A stretch of DNA of 31,391 bases from IMG/VR virus record IMGVR_UViG_3300044620_000987, positions 1-31,391 of that record. One strand, 5' to 3'. Source of the stretch: a virus. A program made the translations under genes and the position numbers. The notes beneath the pieces were generated by a model, which was not told where the DNA came from, searched no databases, and saw nothing but the letters and a program-made list of their open reading frames with translations. Positions 21,418-29,643 of this stretch are shown one piece after another (positions within the stretch are counted from its first letter, which is position 1; every line of letters begins with the position of its first letter).

Positions 21418-21837
21418 ATGAACGACCTCGAAAAAGAATTTATACCCTACCAAGAAGCATTCGAGTTAAAAGAACTTGGATTTGATGAACCTTGTATGTG
21501 TTTTTATAACCTTAGAAAAGAACTTAAAGTTTATCACAATGTAGATAAAGATTGGCACACTCTTAAACACCAAGTTTTAAAAAATTCTAGAATTACATTG
21601 CCTCATACGTATACAGCACCAACCTACTCACAAGCCTTTAAATGGTTTCGTAAAAAAGGTTACAGATTTAGTGTTATAATTGATTCTCCTCTCGCTGAAG
21701 AAGAGAGTCATTACATAGAAATTTGGTTTGAAAAACAATTTTTACACGAATCCCACTACATTTATAAAAAATACGAAGATGCGGAATTAGATTTGTTAAA
21801 AAAATTAATTGGGTACGAAAAAGAAAAGCAACAATGA
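21418..21837 (+). CDS. hypothetical phage protein, 139 aa
   Basis: Contains EAFELKELGFDEPC near the N-terminus and APTYSQAFKWFRKKGYRFS in the middle. This combination (KELGFDEPC ... AP..QAF.WFR) seems to recur in Bacteroidota phages and prophages. The C-terminus is a helix rich in E and K. Function unknown; it overlaps the next gene by four bases. Confidence 0.7.
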   Translation: MNDLEKEFIPYQEAFELKELGFDEPCMCFYNLRKELKVYHNVDKDWHTLKHQVLKNSRITLPHTYTAPTYSQAFKWFRKKGYRFSVIIDSPLAEEESHYIEIWFEKQFLHESHYIYKKYEDAELDLLKKLIGYEKEKQQ

Positions 21838-22241
21838 AAAACAATAATTCACAAGTAGTATCTTTCGGAGAAAATTGTTGTACTCCAGTAGGCCAAATTA
21901 AAAGATATGTAGATTGTATAGGCTGTGATAGAAAACCTAAATTAATACATCAACAAATAATTGACCTTGCAGGTGGTGAGGAGAGGTGTAAAGAGTTGTT
22001 AGGTATAAACCCTAAACAAGAAATTGATATGTCTAAATACATATCAGGTATTGACCCTTATGACACACAAGAAACACTTGAAGAAGCTGCTGAAACCTTA
22101 TACCCTATAAATAATACAGGGGGTATGTTTATGCCAAATAGAGAGGAAGTAAAAAACATATATAGACAAGAAGGTTTTATAGCAGGTGTTAAATCAGATG
22201 CGGCAAGGGATTATTGGTTTGAACAGTTTAAAAAGAAATAA
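21834..22241 (+). CDS. hypothetical protein, 135 aa, with N-terminal cysteine cluster
   Basis: Cysteines in GENCCTP and VDCIGCDRKP could form a small metal site. A middle segment (GGEERCKELLG) and the C-terminal EGFIAGVKSDAARDYWFEQF helix follow. No catalytic motif is recognised. Coupled on both sides by short overlaps. Confidence 0.65.
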   Translation: MKNNNSQVVSFGENCCTPVGQIKRYVDCIGCDRKPKLIHQQIIDLAGGEERCKELLGINPKQEIDMSKYISGIDPYDTQETLEEAAETLYPINNTGGMFMPNREEVKNIYRQEGFIAGVKSDAARDYWFEQFKKK

Positions 22242-22465
22242 TGAGTAAAAAAACAAAAAAAGGTAGAACACCTGTAACAGTAGAGTCGATAATGTTGACT
22301 AAAGGTAAGTCAGGAAGTGTTTTTTACACTAAAAAGCATGATGGTCATTTAACTGCGTTATCGAGTTACTACAAGCGTAAAATTACTACAGAGCGTGTGG
22401 TTGTAATTACAGGACCAAAAGAAAATCCACACGCAGAGTTATTAATTAAAGTAACAATATTATGA
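22241..22465 (+). CDS. small basic hypothetical protein, 74 aa
   Basis: Very lysine-rich N-terminus (SKKTKKGRTP) followed by beta strands; the basic charge suggests nucleic-acid binding. One-base overlap (AATG) with the previous gene and ATGA with the next. No family recognised. Confidence 0.6.
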   Translation: MSKKTKKGRTPVTVESIMLTKGKSGSVFYTKKHDGHLTALSSYYKRKITTERVVVITGPKENPHAELLIKVTIL

Positions 22466-22671
22466 ACATTTATTCAGATTCGGAACCTGTCGTATTAACA
22501 ATTAAGGCTCACGGTAAAGAAGTTAAAGTAACGTTACCTTACGTAGATTCGTCAATATCTGATATTGTCAATGTAATAGCCGTACAATTACAACTTTTAG
22601 ATTTTTCTAAAGGTACTGTTATTGACGGATTTAGAGGTTACATAGAAGAAAACGATAACAAACAACTGTAA
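22462..22671 (+). CDS. small hypothetical protein, 69 aa
   Basis: Beta-alpha-beta pattern: VVLTIKAHGKEVKVTLPY, helix DIVNVIAVQLQLLDF, strand TVIDGFRGYI. It could be a small ubiquitin- or ferredoxin-like fold. Operon position by ATGA overlap; function unknown. Confidence 0.6.
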   Translation: MNIYSDSEPVVLTIKAHGKEVKVTLPYVDSSISDIVNVIAVQLQLLDFSKGTVIDGFRGYIEENDNKQL

Positions 22672-22677
22672 TTAACA

Positions 22678-22935
22678 ATGGGCAAATACGGGTATAAAGA
22701 GCTAGAAAAGTCGTCTCTATATGAAGGTGTAACAAAAGTACGTACCGCGAGTTCAAGAGACACTATTAGTGACGCTAATAAAGCCCATGAAATACGGTGG
22801 AAAGGTCGTGTAATAGTCAATAAGATGTATTACGCGGCCTTTTTCGACACTGAAAAAGAAGCGGCTTTATGGGTAGACAAGAAATTAATTTCACTAGGTA
22901 AAAGTCCTAAAAACATCTTAAAGAAAAATGAATAA
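22678..22935 (+). CDS. AP2-like DNA-binding domain protein, 85 aa
   Basis: The block SLYEGVTKV (12-20), then IRWKGRVIVNKMYYAAFFDT (about 39-58) and EKEAALWVDKKLISLGKSPKN, follows the AP2/ERF pattern: YxGV, W.a.i, a three-stranded sheet, then T.EEAA.a.D helix. Phage AP2 domains are usually attached to HNH homing endonucleases; here the domain stands alone, with no HNH motif. It may bind DNA or be an endonuclease remnant. Overlaps ThyX by eight bases. Confidence 0.55.
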   Translation: MGKYGYKELEKSSLYEGVTKVRTASSRDTISDANKAHEIRWKGRVIVNKMYYAAFFDTEKEAALWVDKKLISLGKSPKNILKKNE

Positions 22936-23593
22936 CAACACAGTAGAACTATTAGGTTGGTATGGTGGTGATGAAGCTATTGCCTGTAGTGCATGGACGA
23001 GTACATCGAGAGACCTTACAGACGAAAAAAGAGCGCGTATTCCGGCGCTTTTAAAACAATTATGGAGTGCAGAACCTGTACCACACGGTTCACCATTTGA
23101 AAAAGGGGTAGTACACTTTCTTGTAAACTGTGATATAGCCTCGCATATTCACTTACTCAAACATCGAATCGCGTCTATTAACGCTGAATCCGCTAGATAC
23201 AAAGAGTTGAAAGAAGATAAGTTTTACTTACCTGAAGATTGGATTTTAGGTCATGAAACTATGGGGTGTGATAGAATTATGACAAAATGGGGAGATAAAC
23301 TCAAAGAAACATCAGAACTTACTAATATTTTGTACCACGAGTGTTTAGCTGATTTGACACCGATTTTGGGTAGAAAACGTGCTAAAGAGTCTGCTAGGTT
23401 CTTTAAGATGTACAACTCTCAGATTCAGGCAGATGTAATGTTTAACATGAGGTCATTTCACAACTTTATTACTCAGCGTATGGATGACCATGCTCAATTA
23501 GAGATACAAGACATAGCAAAACAAATGTTAGAACTTGTAAAGAATATTGAAGGTAATCCATTTAAACACACTATAGAAGCATTTGGATGGTAA
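22928..23593 (+). CDS. thyX: flavin-dependent thymidylate synthase
   Basis: The 221-residue protein carries the ThyX signature as KHRIASINAESARY (79-92 region; canonical RHRxxSxNxxSxR), and size matches the family (210-250). It methylates dUMP to dTMP using methylene-tetrahydrofolate, FAD and NADPH. It functions with the dCMP deaminase two genes downstream, which supplies dUMP. Only the first residue of the RHR triplet differs (K). Acts in the cytoplasm to support AT-rich phage DNA synthesis. Confidence 0.92.
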   Translation: MNNNTVELLGWYGGDEAIACSAWTSTSRDLTDEKRARIPALLKQLWSAEPVPHGSPFEKGVVHFLVNCDIASHIHLLKHRIASINAESARYKELKEDKFYLPEDWILGHETMGCDRIMTKWGDKLKETSELTNILYHECLADLTPILGRKRAKESARFFKMYNSQIQADVMFNMRSFHNFITQRMDDHAQLEIQDIAKQMLELVKNIEGNPFKHTIEAFGW

Positions 23594-23790
23594 TACACGA
23601 AGTAACTCAAGTAATGTGGGTAGAAACTCCGCATGGAGATGGCGTAGTATTGTTTTTAATAGACTATGGCCCACATGAAAATACGATTTGGTGTGTCGCA
23701 CTTGAGTCAGACGGTCGTATACTTCATTACAATTCAAGTCAATTACGATTCACTAAAAATTCTACATTTGCAATAAGAAAAAATGGTTGA
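23587..23790 (+). CDS. small hypothetical protein between thyX and dCMP deaminase
   Basis: 67 residues, beta-rich: VETPHGDGVVLFLIDYGPHENTIW... and HYNSSQLRF. The compact beta pattern suggests a small SH3-like barrel; this is a guess from strand spacing. Overlaps both neighbours by seven to eight bases, so it is co-translated with nucleotide enzymes. Confidence 0.65.
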   Translation: MVIHEVTQVMWVETPHGDGVVLFLIDYGPHENTIWCVALESDGRILHYNSSQLRFTKNSTFAIRKNG

Positions 23791-24193
23791 TAGAATACGA
23801 CAGTTTAACGAAGTCTATCTTAATATTGCCAAAGAAGTAGGTACATTATCTAGATGTGTACGTGCTAAAGTAGGCGCTGTTATTGTTAAAGACGGTAACA
23901 TTGTAGCGTATGGTTATAATGGTACGCCATCAGGGTTTTGTAATACTTGTGAAGAAGATAACGTTACATTACCTGAAGTAATACACGCTGAATGCAATGC
24001 TATTTTAAAAGCTGGTAGAGATGCACAGGGAGCTGACTTATATTTAACGTTATCTCCCTGTGTTGAATGCTGCAAGTTGATTAAACAGGCTGGTATTAAA
24101 ACAGTATACTTTAGAGAAATGTACCGTAATACTGAGGGCTTAGAAAAACTAAAAATAAACTATGTACACATACCTAGTAGTAGCACTGATTGA
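23783..24193 (+). CDS. deoxycytidylate (dCMP) deaminase
   Basis: 136 residues with the zinc-deaminase motifs: HAECNAIL (H68, E70) and SPCVECCK (C93, C96). An upstream cysteine pair, GFCNTCEE, matches the second zinc site of phage dCMP deaminases. It converts dCMP to dUMP, the ThyX substrate. Phage T4 Cd is about 190 residues, so this is compact. Overlaps the next gene by 32 bases. Confidence 0.9.
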   Translation: MVDRIRQFNEVYLNIAKEVGTLSRCVRAKVGAVIVKDGNIVAYGYNGTPSGFCNTCEEDNVTLPEVIHAECNAILKAGRDAQGADLYLTLSPCVECCKLIKQAGIKTVYFREMYRNTEGLEKLKINYVHIPSSSTD

Positions 24194-24392
24194 AGACACT
24201 TTACACAAAAAGTCATTTCAGTGCGCAAAACACGACTTAATCGAGCAGACTTATGAACTTGCTTTAGATTATTTCACAGATTTAGTAGACAAACTCACAC
24301 CTAATATTAGTGAAGATACGTTAAGTTTAGCTATGGCTAACGCTTACTACCATACAAGAGATGGGTTTGTTCTACTTACAGAAGCAAAATAA
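24162..24392 (+). CDS. small hypothetical protein, 76 aa
   Basis: Start at 24162 (AACTATGTAC), inside the end of the deaminase gene, gives MYTYLVVALIED followed by an acidic helical body. Stop at 24392 is four bases before the next start. No domain recognised. Confidence 0.6.
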   Translation: MYTYLVVALIEDTLHKKSFQCAKHDLIEQTYELALDYFTDLVDKLTPNISEDTLSLAMANAYYHTRDGFVLLTEAK

Positions 24393-24396
24393 CCTT

Positions 24397-24855
24397 ATGG
24401 AAAAAGAAATATTTCAACTCTTAAAAAAGACTAAACTTATTAAAAGTTTAGAAATGCGTGGGTACTTACAAAACGTAAATGGTGAGTACATTGTGTCAGA
24501 GAAGTTGCAAGAAACTATTGATGAAGTTAGCGACACAGATTGGATTTTAGAGGAATATAGAGAGAAATTTTCTTACGGCGTTACTGGCGAAGCTGGTAAA
24601 ATGGGTGACTCTACCGCAGTAGTTGCTAAAATGCAGCGGTTTATGTTGACCCATCCCGAATTAACAAAAGAGATTATTCTTGAAGCTACAGATATGTATA
24701 TACAGTCTGTGACGAACACGAAATATCTCAAACAAGCAGATTATTTCATCTTTAAAAAAGAGAGTCATAGTGATGTAGAAACATCGACTCTTTATGGATG
24801 GGTTGAAGAACTGCAACGACAAATACCAAAATCAGACGGAGACAAAATAATCTGA
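24397..24855 (+). CDS. hypothetical protein, 152 aa
   Basis: The ATG at 24397 (CCTTATGGAA) is preferred; an in-frame ATG at 24361 lies inside the previous gene. Predicted mostly helical. A conserved-looking segment YGVTGEAGKMGDSTAVVAKM is followed by a long helix. It superficially resembles small phage replication accessory proteins; no specific function assigned. Confidence 0.65.
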   Translation: MEKEIFQLLKKTKLIKSLEMRGYLQNVNGEYIVSEKLQETIDEVSDTDWILEEYREKFSYGVTGEAGKMGDSTAVVAKMQRFMLTHPELTKEIILEATDMYIQSVTNTKYLKQADYFIFKKESHSDVETSTLYGWVEELQRQIPKSDGDKII

Positions 24856-24856
24856 C

Positions 24857-25342
24857 ATGAAAAAAATTAAAGGTGATTTAGTAGAACTTCTTGGTAAGCA
24901 GTTCTTTGATATTGTTGCACATGGGTGTAACTGTATGAATCTTATGGGTGCAGGTATTGCAAAACAATTAGCAGATAAATATCCTGAAGTTCTTGAAGCT
25001 GATAAACTTCAATATGAACTTACAGAATCTGCTGCTGAGCAATTAGGTACGGTATCTTCAGCTACATTACCATCAGGTCAGGTAGTTTACAATTTGTATA
25101 CCCAAATATTTCCGGGTAAATATTTTGATTTAGACGCTTTTGTAACAGCGCTTAAAACAATGGCTAAATTGTTACCTGAATGGCATGAAGAACTTAGACC
25201 TAAAATTGGGTTACCCTACATTGGTTGTGGTATAGGTGGTTATAGACACCCAGATACCATCGAACTTGTAGTGGCTTCAGTATTAAAGGATTATGACGTT
25301 TACATGGTAGAATATGAGCCGAAACAGAACAGCGGGACATAA
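24857..25342 (+). CDS. macro-domain protein (ADP-ribose-binding/hydrolase type)
   Basis: 161 residues forming one macro domain: GDL at residues 6-8, the HGCNCMNLMGAGIAKQL ligand loop (22-38), and the second phosphate loop GCGIGGYRHP (122-131). The N-terminal GD...HGCNC..GAGIA pattern is that of ADP-ribose-1''-phosphate phosphatases and related deacetylases. Substrates could be ADP-ribose, its 1''-phosphate, or ADP-ribosylated macromolecules. In phages such proteins may counter NAD-based defences or process by-products of tRNA repair; neither is shown. The next gene overlaps by 29 bases. Confidence 0.85.
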   Translation: MKKIKGDLVELLGKQFFDIVAHGCNCMNLMGAGIAKQLADKYPEVLEADKLQYELTESAAEQLGTVSSATLPSGQVVYNLYTQIFPGKYFDLDAFVTALKTMAKLLPEWHEELRPKIGLPYIGCGIGGYRHPDTIELVVASVLKDYDVYMVEYEPKQNSGT

Positions 25343-25673
25343 TTACGAGCGGCAAATAGTTAAAGAACTTAAAGAGAGAGGTTACAGTGCTGTAACGTCT
25401 CGAGCCGAATCTCGTAACATGGACAATAGAGGTGTAGATATATTTACCGACTTGAATAATATTGACGGTAAAGAACTACCAGTCCATATTCAATGTAAAA
25501 ACAAAACAACACAATTTAATGTCGGTGATATTTTGGGGAGTGATAGTCTTCCTACTAATAAGGCAACGGTTATATTCCACAAAAAGACGAAGAAGGCTAC
25601 GTCAAAATTTATAACTGAAGGTGAATACGTCTATATGACTAAAGAAACGTTTTACGAATTAGTATTAAAATGA
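25314..25673 (+). CDS. PD-(D/E)XK nuclease, Holliday-junction-resolvase-like
   Basis: 119 residues. E12 (GHNYERQIVKELKERG helix), D42 (RGVDIF) and QCK at 60-62 make the PD-(D/E)XK active site with the resolvase spacing E-x~30-VD-x~18-QxK. Archaeal Hjc and phage resolvases have the same layout and size. It could resolve branched DNA during replication and packaging. Its start is inside the macro-domain gene and its stop overlaps the polymerase start by ATGA. Confidence 0.75.
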   Translation: MSRNRTAGHNYERQIVKELKERGYSAVTSRAESRNMDNRGVDIFTDLNNIDGKELPVHIQCKNKTTQFNVGDILGSDSLPTNKATVIFHKKTKKATSKFITEGEYVYMTKETFYELVLK

Positions 25674-27514
25674 TTTATTTAATCACTACAAATCCAAGAT
25701 TTTACACCTGTGCGGATTACACGATAGAGTCCATAGATTTTTGTCTTGATACTTTATCAAAATACAACGAAATCGAAGTAGACACAGAGACTAATGGTTA
25801 TGACGTACACACTTGCAAGACACTTACTGTACAGTTTGGTGTAAAAGATATTCAATTTGTAGTTGATTGTGAATCACACGATTTAACAACATTCAAGGAT
25901 TTACTTGAATCGGATAAACTATTTCTATTTCAAAATGCAAAGTTTGACTTAAGATTCTTTCTAAAGAAAGGTATCAGGATACAAAATATCTATGATACCT
26001 TTCTTGCAGAAAGTATTTTGACTACAGGGTTGGATAATAGAGAATTAGGTTTAGGTTATTTGGCTCATAAATATTGTGGAGTCTACTTAAACAAGAATAT
26101 TCGCAGTCAGATACACATTGAAGGTCTAACTACGAGAGTTATTAAGTATGCTGCTGATGACGTTTCAGTATTAGCTGAAATCAAACGGCAACAACTTATA
26201 GAACTCGAAAAACTAAACTTACTTGAAGTACTTAAACTAGAGAACGAAGTAGTTAAAGTATTTGCAAGAATGGAATTTACAGGTGTACTTATTGACCCTG
26301 TTAAATGGTCAGAAGTAGCCGCTCTTACAGAAGCTGAGACACATAGATTAGAAAAAGAGCTAGATGAAGTAGTTATTAGTGAACCTAAATTACACAGGTT
26401 TATACCAAGAACCAATCAATTAGATTTGTTTGGTTATCAAAAACGTCAACTTGAAATAAATTGGGGTTCGCCTAAACAAAAACTAGACTTAATTCATGCG
26501 CTTGGCTTTAAAACTGATACAACTGGTGATAGATTTTTACAAGTAAATAAACGTAAACATATTCTAATAGCTAAACTTATTGAGTATAATAAATTTAGTA
26601 AGTTGGCGAGTGCATTTGGCTATAACTTCTTAAAGTTTATAAATAAGGAGACAGGTCGAATACACTTTAACGTTAAACAGATTTTATCTACAGGTCGTAT
26701 ATCTGTTAGTGAACCTAACTTAAATCAGATACCTAGTAAGGGTGATTTAGGTAAAAAAATTAGAAGCTGTTTTATTGCTAAACCGGGTTACAAAATAGTT
26801 GGCGGTGACTATTCTGGTGCAGAGTTACGCATTATTGCAGCTTTTAGTAAAGACCCTATATGGGTTAATGCTTTTATCGACGGAGAAGATTTACATAGTG
26901 TGCTGTGTGCAGCAACATTTAACATACCGATTACAGAAGTTAAAACAGAGACACCGTTTAAAGCAGGTGTTACATATAGAGACGTCCAAAAAACTATAAA
27001 CTTCGGTTTAGCTTATGGAATGTCTAAATTTAAACTGTCTGATACTCTACAGATTACAGTAGATGCAGCAGGTGAAATCATTGAGAAGTTTTTTAAAGCG
27101 GTACCTAAAGTTAAAACATTTTTACATGGATTAGCTAGATTAGGTGTATCGCGAGGTTTTATACGTACTGCTCCACCATTCGGTCGTATAAGATTTTTTG
27201 AAGGTTATGATTCAGATAACCCAGTCAGACACGGAGAAATTGAACGTGCGTCTATGAACACGCCTATTCAAGGTACTAACGGCGATTTGATTAAAGTCGC
27301 TCTTATTAAAATACAAAATTTCATAGATGAGAATAAACTCGACATAAGTATTTTACTGTCTGTATATGACGAAATACAAACTGAGTGCCCTGAATCAATT
27401 GCCGAGTGGTGGCGAGAACAATTAAACAGGCTAATGTTAGAAGCTGCTGAAGTTATTATAAAAGACGTTCCTTTTGTAGTAGACTGTAAAGTTTCTGATT
27501 GTTGGCAAAAATAG
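25670..27514 (+). CDS. family A DNA polymerase with 3'-5' exonuclease
   Basis: 614 residues. Exonuclease motifs: D38 and E40 (EVDTETNG), NAKFD (89-93), YAADD (160-164). Polymerase motif A is GGDYSGAELR (378-387, D380), where Pol I has DYSQIELR; motif B is RDVQKTINFGLAYG (437-450); motif C is VYDE (565-568), where HDE is usual. Neither the 5'-3' nuclease domain nor a T7-like thioredoxin loop is evident. This is the replicative polymerase of the phage, in an operon with helicase-primase upstream on the same strand. Confidence 0.95.
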   Translation: MIYLITTNPRFYTCADYTIESIDFCLDTLSKYNEIEVDTETNGYDVHTCKTLTVQFGVKDIQFVVDCESHDLTTFKDLLESDKLFLFQNAKFDLRFFLKKGIRIQNIYDTFLAESILTTGLDNRELGLGYLAHKYCGVYLNKNIRSQIHIEGLTTRVIKYAADDVSVLAEIKRQQLIELEKLNLLEVLKLENEVVKVFARMEFTGVLIDPVKWSEVAALTEAETHRLEKELDEVVISEPKLHRFIPRTNQLDLFGYQKRQLEINWGSPKQKLDLIHALGFKTDTTGDRFLQVNKRKHILIAKLIEYNKFSKLASAFGYNFLKFINKETGRIHFNVKQILSTGRISVSEPNLNQIPSKGDLGKKIRSCFIAKPGYKIVGGDYSGAELRIIAAFSKDPIWVNAFIDGEDLHSVLCAATFNIPITEVKTETPFKAGVTYRDVQKTINFGLAYGMSKFKLSDTLQITVDAAGEIIEKFFKAVPKVKTFLHGLARLGVSRGFIRTAPPFGRIRFFEGYDSDNPVRHGEIERASMNTPIQGTNGDLIKVALIKIQNFIDENKLDISILLSVYDEIQTECPESIAEWWREQLNRLMLEAAEVIIKDVPFVVDCKVSDCWQK

Positions 27515-27521
27515 TATTATC

Positions 27522-28523
27522 ATGCAAGACCAATATTTTACATCCAAAAAAGTTAACCAGAGCTCGTTGAAGCTCATATTAGTACATCCAATGATGTACA
27601 AAAATAGTATGGAGTATTCTGAAGACAGAAAAGATACTCCAGCGCTTTCTTTAGGTTCATTAGTAGACTGCCTTATTACAGAACCTGAAAAATTCAGTAC
27701 TACGTATCACGTACAAAACGAAGCTGTGACGACTAGTTCAGCTATACAGAAAATTGTCATGTCTGTGTATTTAGATACCCGTGGTAATACAATCGAAGCA
27801 GACAGACTTATAGATTACAAAGATTTATTATTAGAGACTGTAAGAAAATCAGGCTATCAACCTAAATGGAAAGACGAAACAGTTATAACTAATGTCTGTA
27901 ACGAAGGTGAAAAGTATTTTGAAGAGCTTAAAATCCAAGGCGATAAAATAGCTGTTACTCAAGACCAGTATTTATTAGCCAAAGAAATTGTAGATTCAAT
28001 CCTTTCTCACGATTACACAAAAGACCACTTATTTCCTAACGGTAACATTGAAATTGTAAAGCAACTTGTAATTGATTGGGAACACCGTGGATTTGAGTGT
28101 AAGTCTAAACTTGATTGGCTTGTTGTTAACCATGACGACAAGACAATTCAACCTATCGACATTAAAACCACAGAATCTTTATTGTCTAAGTGGTTTGACA
28201 GCTCTTACCATAAATACAGATATGATATGCAGGCAGGTTATTATACAATGGCTGTTAAATACAAACAGCAAAACGAGAATTGGTATAGCGATTATACTGT
28301 TTTACCATTCAAGTTCATTGTAGAAAACACAAAGTACCCGGGAACACCTGTATGTTTTGTAATTAACACCGAAGAATTATATGCTTATAAAGCATACGAA
28401 GTAAACGGAGTTACGTACGAAGGTATTAAAGAAGCGTTCGATAGGTTAGAATGGCATACAGACAACGACTTGTGGGGTTATACCAAGGAACATTTCGAGC
28501 AAAATGGTCTAGTTGGCTTATGA
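27522..28523 (+). CDS. RecB-like PD-(D/E)XK exonuclease (DUF3799/RecE-type)
   Basis: 333 residues. The N-terminus has NQSSLKLILVHP and ALSLGSLVDCLITEPE (41-56), typical of RecE/DUF3799 and Cas4/RecB-family phage nucleases. The active site is SKLDWLV (195-201) with PIDIKTT (211-217), followed by the helix KYRYDMQAGYYTMAV. It would resect DNA ends to make ssDNA for the Sak4/SSB recombination pair. The start is eight bases after the polymerase stop. Its stop overlaps the next gene by ATGA. Confidence 0.8.
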   Translation: MQDQYFTSKKVNQSSLKLILVHPMMYKNSMEYSEDRKDTPALSLGSLVDCLITEPEKFSTTYHVQNEAVTTSSAIQKIVMSVYLDTRGNTIEADRLIDYKDLLLETVRKSGYQPKWKDETVITNVCNEGEKYFEELKIQGDKIAVTQDQYLLAKEIVDSILSHDYTKDHLFPNGNIEIVKQLVIDWEHRGFECKSKLDWLVVNHDDKTIQPIDIKTTESLLSKWFDSSYHKYRYDMQAGYYTMAVKYKQQNENWYSDYTVLPFKFIVENTKYPGTPVCFVINTEELYAYKAYEVNGVTYEGIKEAFDRLEWHTDNDLWGYTKEHFEQNGLVGL

Positions 28524-29098
28524 ATAGACAAGAAGTATTAAAACTAATAGGTGAGCAAGATGGTCCAAATACAACTACTAACTTTATGTTACGTAGTGTA
28601 TTTGAACCTGTAATTAGTAAACATCTTGATAAGGCCGGATGGACAAATAAAACATTATATGTTTGGCTGTCTAATATCTATGGGTTTATCAATGCTTACA
28701 AAGGCCAAGAACTAGTAGATACTTCTAAATTTACATGGGCACAGATACCTGAAATTAAGGACAATGTTATTTATCTTCTATTTAATCATAGACATACTGC
28801 TGATTATACTCGATTTGAGCATGAGTATCTGCTTAGTAATCATCAGTTTGTTGATTGTTTTGATACAGACTTTGGTACAATGTACGCGTTTTATATTGAC
28901 TCAGATTTCTACGCTATTTACAAAGAAGGTGCGTATTCAAAACTGACTGATATAAAACAATGGCTTGATAGAAGTTATCAGCTTGTAGTAGACAAAGACC
29001 CTATAGTTAAAAAAGAGTGCGAGCGTACATACGGTATAGAGTTACCAGACGGCGCAGAAGTTTTTCCAATTAAAGAAGACATAATAAGAATACTATGA
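28520..29098 (+). CDS. hypothetical protein, 192 aa
   Basis: The ATG at 28520 overlaps the previous stop by ATGA and is preferred over an earlier in-frame ATG at 28451 that lies inside the nuclease gene. The protein is aromatic and acidic, mixed alpha/beta, with no motif recognised. It is coupled by ATGA to the MazZ-like gene as well. Confidence 0.7.
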   Translation: MNRQEVLKLIGEQDGPNTTTNFMLRSVFEPVISKHLDKAGWTNKTLYVWLSNIYGFINAYKGQELVDTSKFTWAQIPEIKDNVIYLLFNHRHTADYTRFEHEYLLSNHQFVDCFDTDFGTMYAFYIDSDFYAIYKEGAYSKLTDIKQWLDRSYQLVVDKDPIVKKECERTYGIELPDGAEVFPIKEDIIRIL

Positions 29099-29643
29099 CA
29101 AACAAAGCATTAAGATACAACGAAGGTAAGCCTCGATGGTCGTTAGTAGATTTTAAAGCGTTAGAACCTCTAGTACAAGTACTAGAGTATGGCGCTAAAA
29201 AATACACTGAAGACAACTGGAAATTAGACATGGAAATTCGTACGGCAATAGATTCGTTGTTACGCCATGCAATTAAATTATCAGAAGGTGAATTAGTAGA
29301 CCAAGAATCAGGTTTACCACATACAGGGCATATACAAGCTAATGCTTTATTTATTCAGCATCACCTTAATAAAGGTAAGACTTGGCCTGTAAATAACCCA
29401 CCTACTGTTAGCCCTATAGAGGTTAAAGAAGTTGAGTACAAAGATTGCGTAGTCTTTAAAGAAGATTATGCAGAACGTAGAGCTAGTGATAATAAATTAA
29501 TTGTAAGTTTTGTAGCTGGTGTTAGTTACCCTATATACACCAATGAAAGAGGTAAAGAGTATATTCTTTGTCCACTTAACAGTAAATCAGTATTCCTACC
29601 TATAATTTTTGCTCAGTATGACGTCAAACGATGCTTCGGATGA
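29095..29643 (+). CDS. MazZ-like dATP/dGTP diphosphohydrolase (DUF5664-like)
   Basis: 182 residues. The N-terminal 90 match the DUF5664 pattern: NEGKPRWSLVDFKALEPL (9-26), EYGAKKYTEDNWK (32-44), then a helix with LRHAIKL and a metal-ligand region ELVDQESGLPH. The C-terminal part (about 110-182) is a separate beta-rich domain I do not recognise. Relatives hydrolyse dATP/dGTP to the monophosphate; MazZ serves 2-aminoadenine genomes, but no PurZ or DatZ is seen here, so a general dNTP-pool role is more likely. Confidence 0.75.
   Translation: MTNKALRYNEGKPRWSLVDFKALEPLVQVLEYGAKKYTEDNWKLDMEIRTAIDSLLRHAIKLSEGELVDQESGLPHTGHIQANALFIQHHLNKGKTWPVNNPPTVSPIEVKEVEYKDCVVFKEDYAERRASDNKLIVSFVAGVSYPIYTNERGKEYILCPLNSKSVFLPIIFAQYDVKRCFG

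Noticed and set aside
28660-28667. TATGTTTG resembling a promoter -7 box
   Set aside because: It lies inside the 28520 coding sequence in an operon with coupled genes; a chance match is more likely.
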